From Lachnospiraceae bacterium (lineage in GTDB: Bacteria > Bacillota > Clostridia > Lachnospirales > Lachnospiraceae), in NCBI GenBank assembly GCA_014804495.1, contig JAAUZS010000156.1:1-15949 (forward strand): 15,949 bases of DNA. The letters are read 5' to 3'. A program made the translations under genes and the position numbers. The stretch's first letter is position 1; each line of letters begins with the position of its first letter. A model generated the notes under the pieces. That model saw only the letters and a program-made list of their open reading frames with translations, was not told where the DNA came from and did no database searches. This document shows, in pieces, positions 15,818-15,949 of the stretch.

Positions 15818-15949
15818 ATCAATAACCATACTCCTTTCTACTACAATATATTTATGGTTAATATCCCTTACAGCCAGTAAGGAGTTATCCATCTTGTTGC
15901 TTAAGCTGTATAATGATGGAGCAATAGGTATGTCGGCTTCCTTTCTTGG

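Noticed and set aside
1..15949. tRNA, rRNA, CRISPR array, transposase or prophage
   Set aside because: I found no regularly spaced repeats, no tRNA-like cloverleaf and no transposase or phage protein motif. The only element-like sequence is the non-coding palindrome.

Overview
Every gene I can support in this window lies on the minus strand, so transcription runs from the right edge to the left. Clear Shine-Dalgarno sites, T-box control, the DapL route to diaminopimelate, a GatCAB amidotransferase and the lipoprotein style all fit a low-to-mid-GC Firmicute of class Clostridia, most likely a Lachnospiraceae-like gut anaerobe. The taxonomic call is an inference from gene content and was not tested.

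Layout in transcription order. (1) 15817-13719: dapF and dapL, two consecutive steps of meso-diaminopimelate (lysine and cell wall) synthesis, closed by an intrinsic terminator at 13675-13709. (2) 13616-10321: an ECF sigma factor, an overlapping membrane-anchored anti-sigma-like protein, and a secreted YfbK-type VWA lipoprotein. An 8-base inverted repeat precedes the sigma gene. A separate 11-base inverted repeat would bury the ribosome binding site of the VWA gene in an RNA stem. (3) 10290-4615: a promoter, a T-box leader with terminator, then aspS-gatC-gatA-gatB. AspRS with GatCAB is the pair needed for tRNA-dependent Asn synthesis, and the AspRS carries a His at a position linked to relaxed tRNA choice. 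A 136-base MITE-like palindrome sits between gatC and gatA. (4) 4565-1: a visibly more A/T-rich module resembling restriction-modification or phage defence. It has its own promoter and encodes a degenerate methyltransferase-like protein (TTG start), a 1058-residue Eco57I-type adenine methyltransferase (GTG start), and the beginning of a third protein with a PD-x-x-W stretch like that of PD-(D/E)XK nucleases. The window ends inside this third gene.

Regions 2 to 4 hold what is worth following up. Regions 1 and 3 are ordinary housekeeping apart from the palindrome and the T-box question. The best candidate for a little-described system is the left-edge module: one apparently active methyltransferase, one methyltransferase-like partner without the catalytic NPPY-type motif, and a nuclease-like protein. 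Its full gene content lies outside the window. I saw no rRNA, tRNA, CRISPR array, transposase or phage gene.
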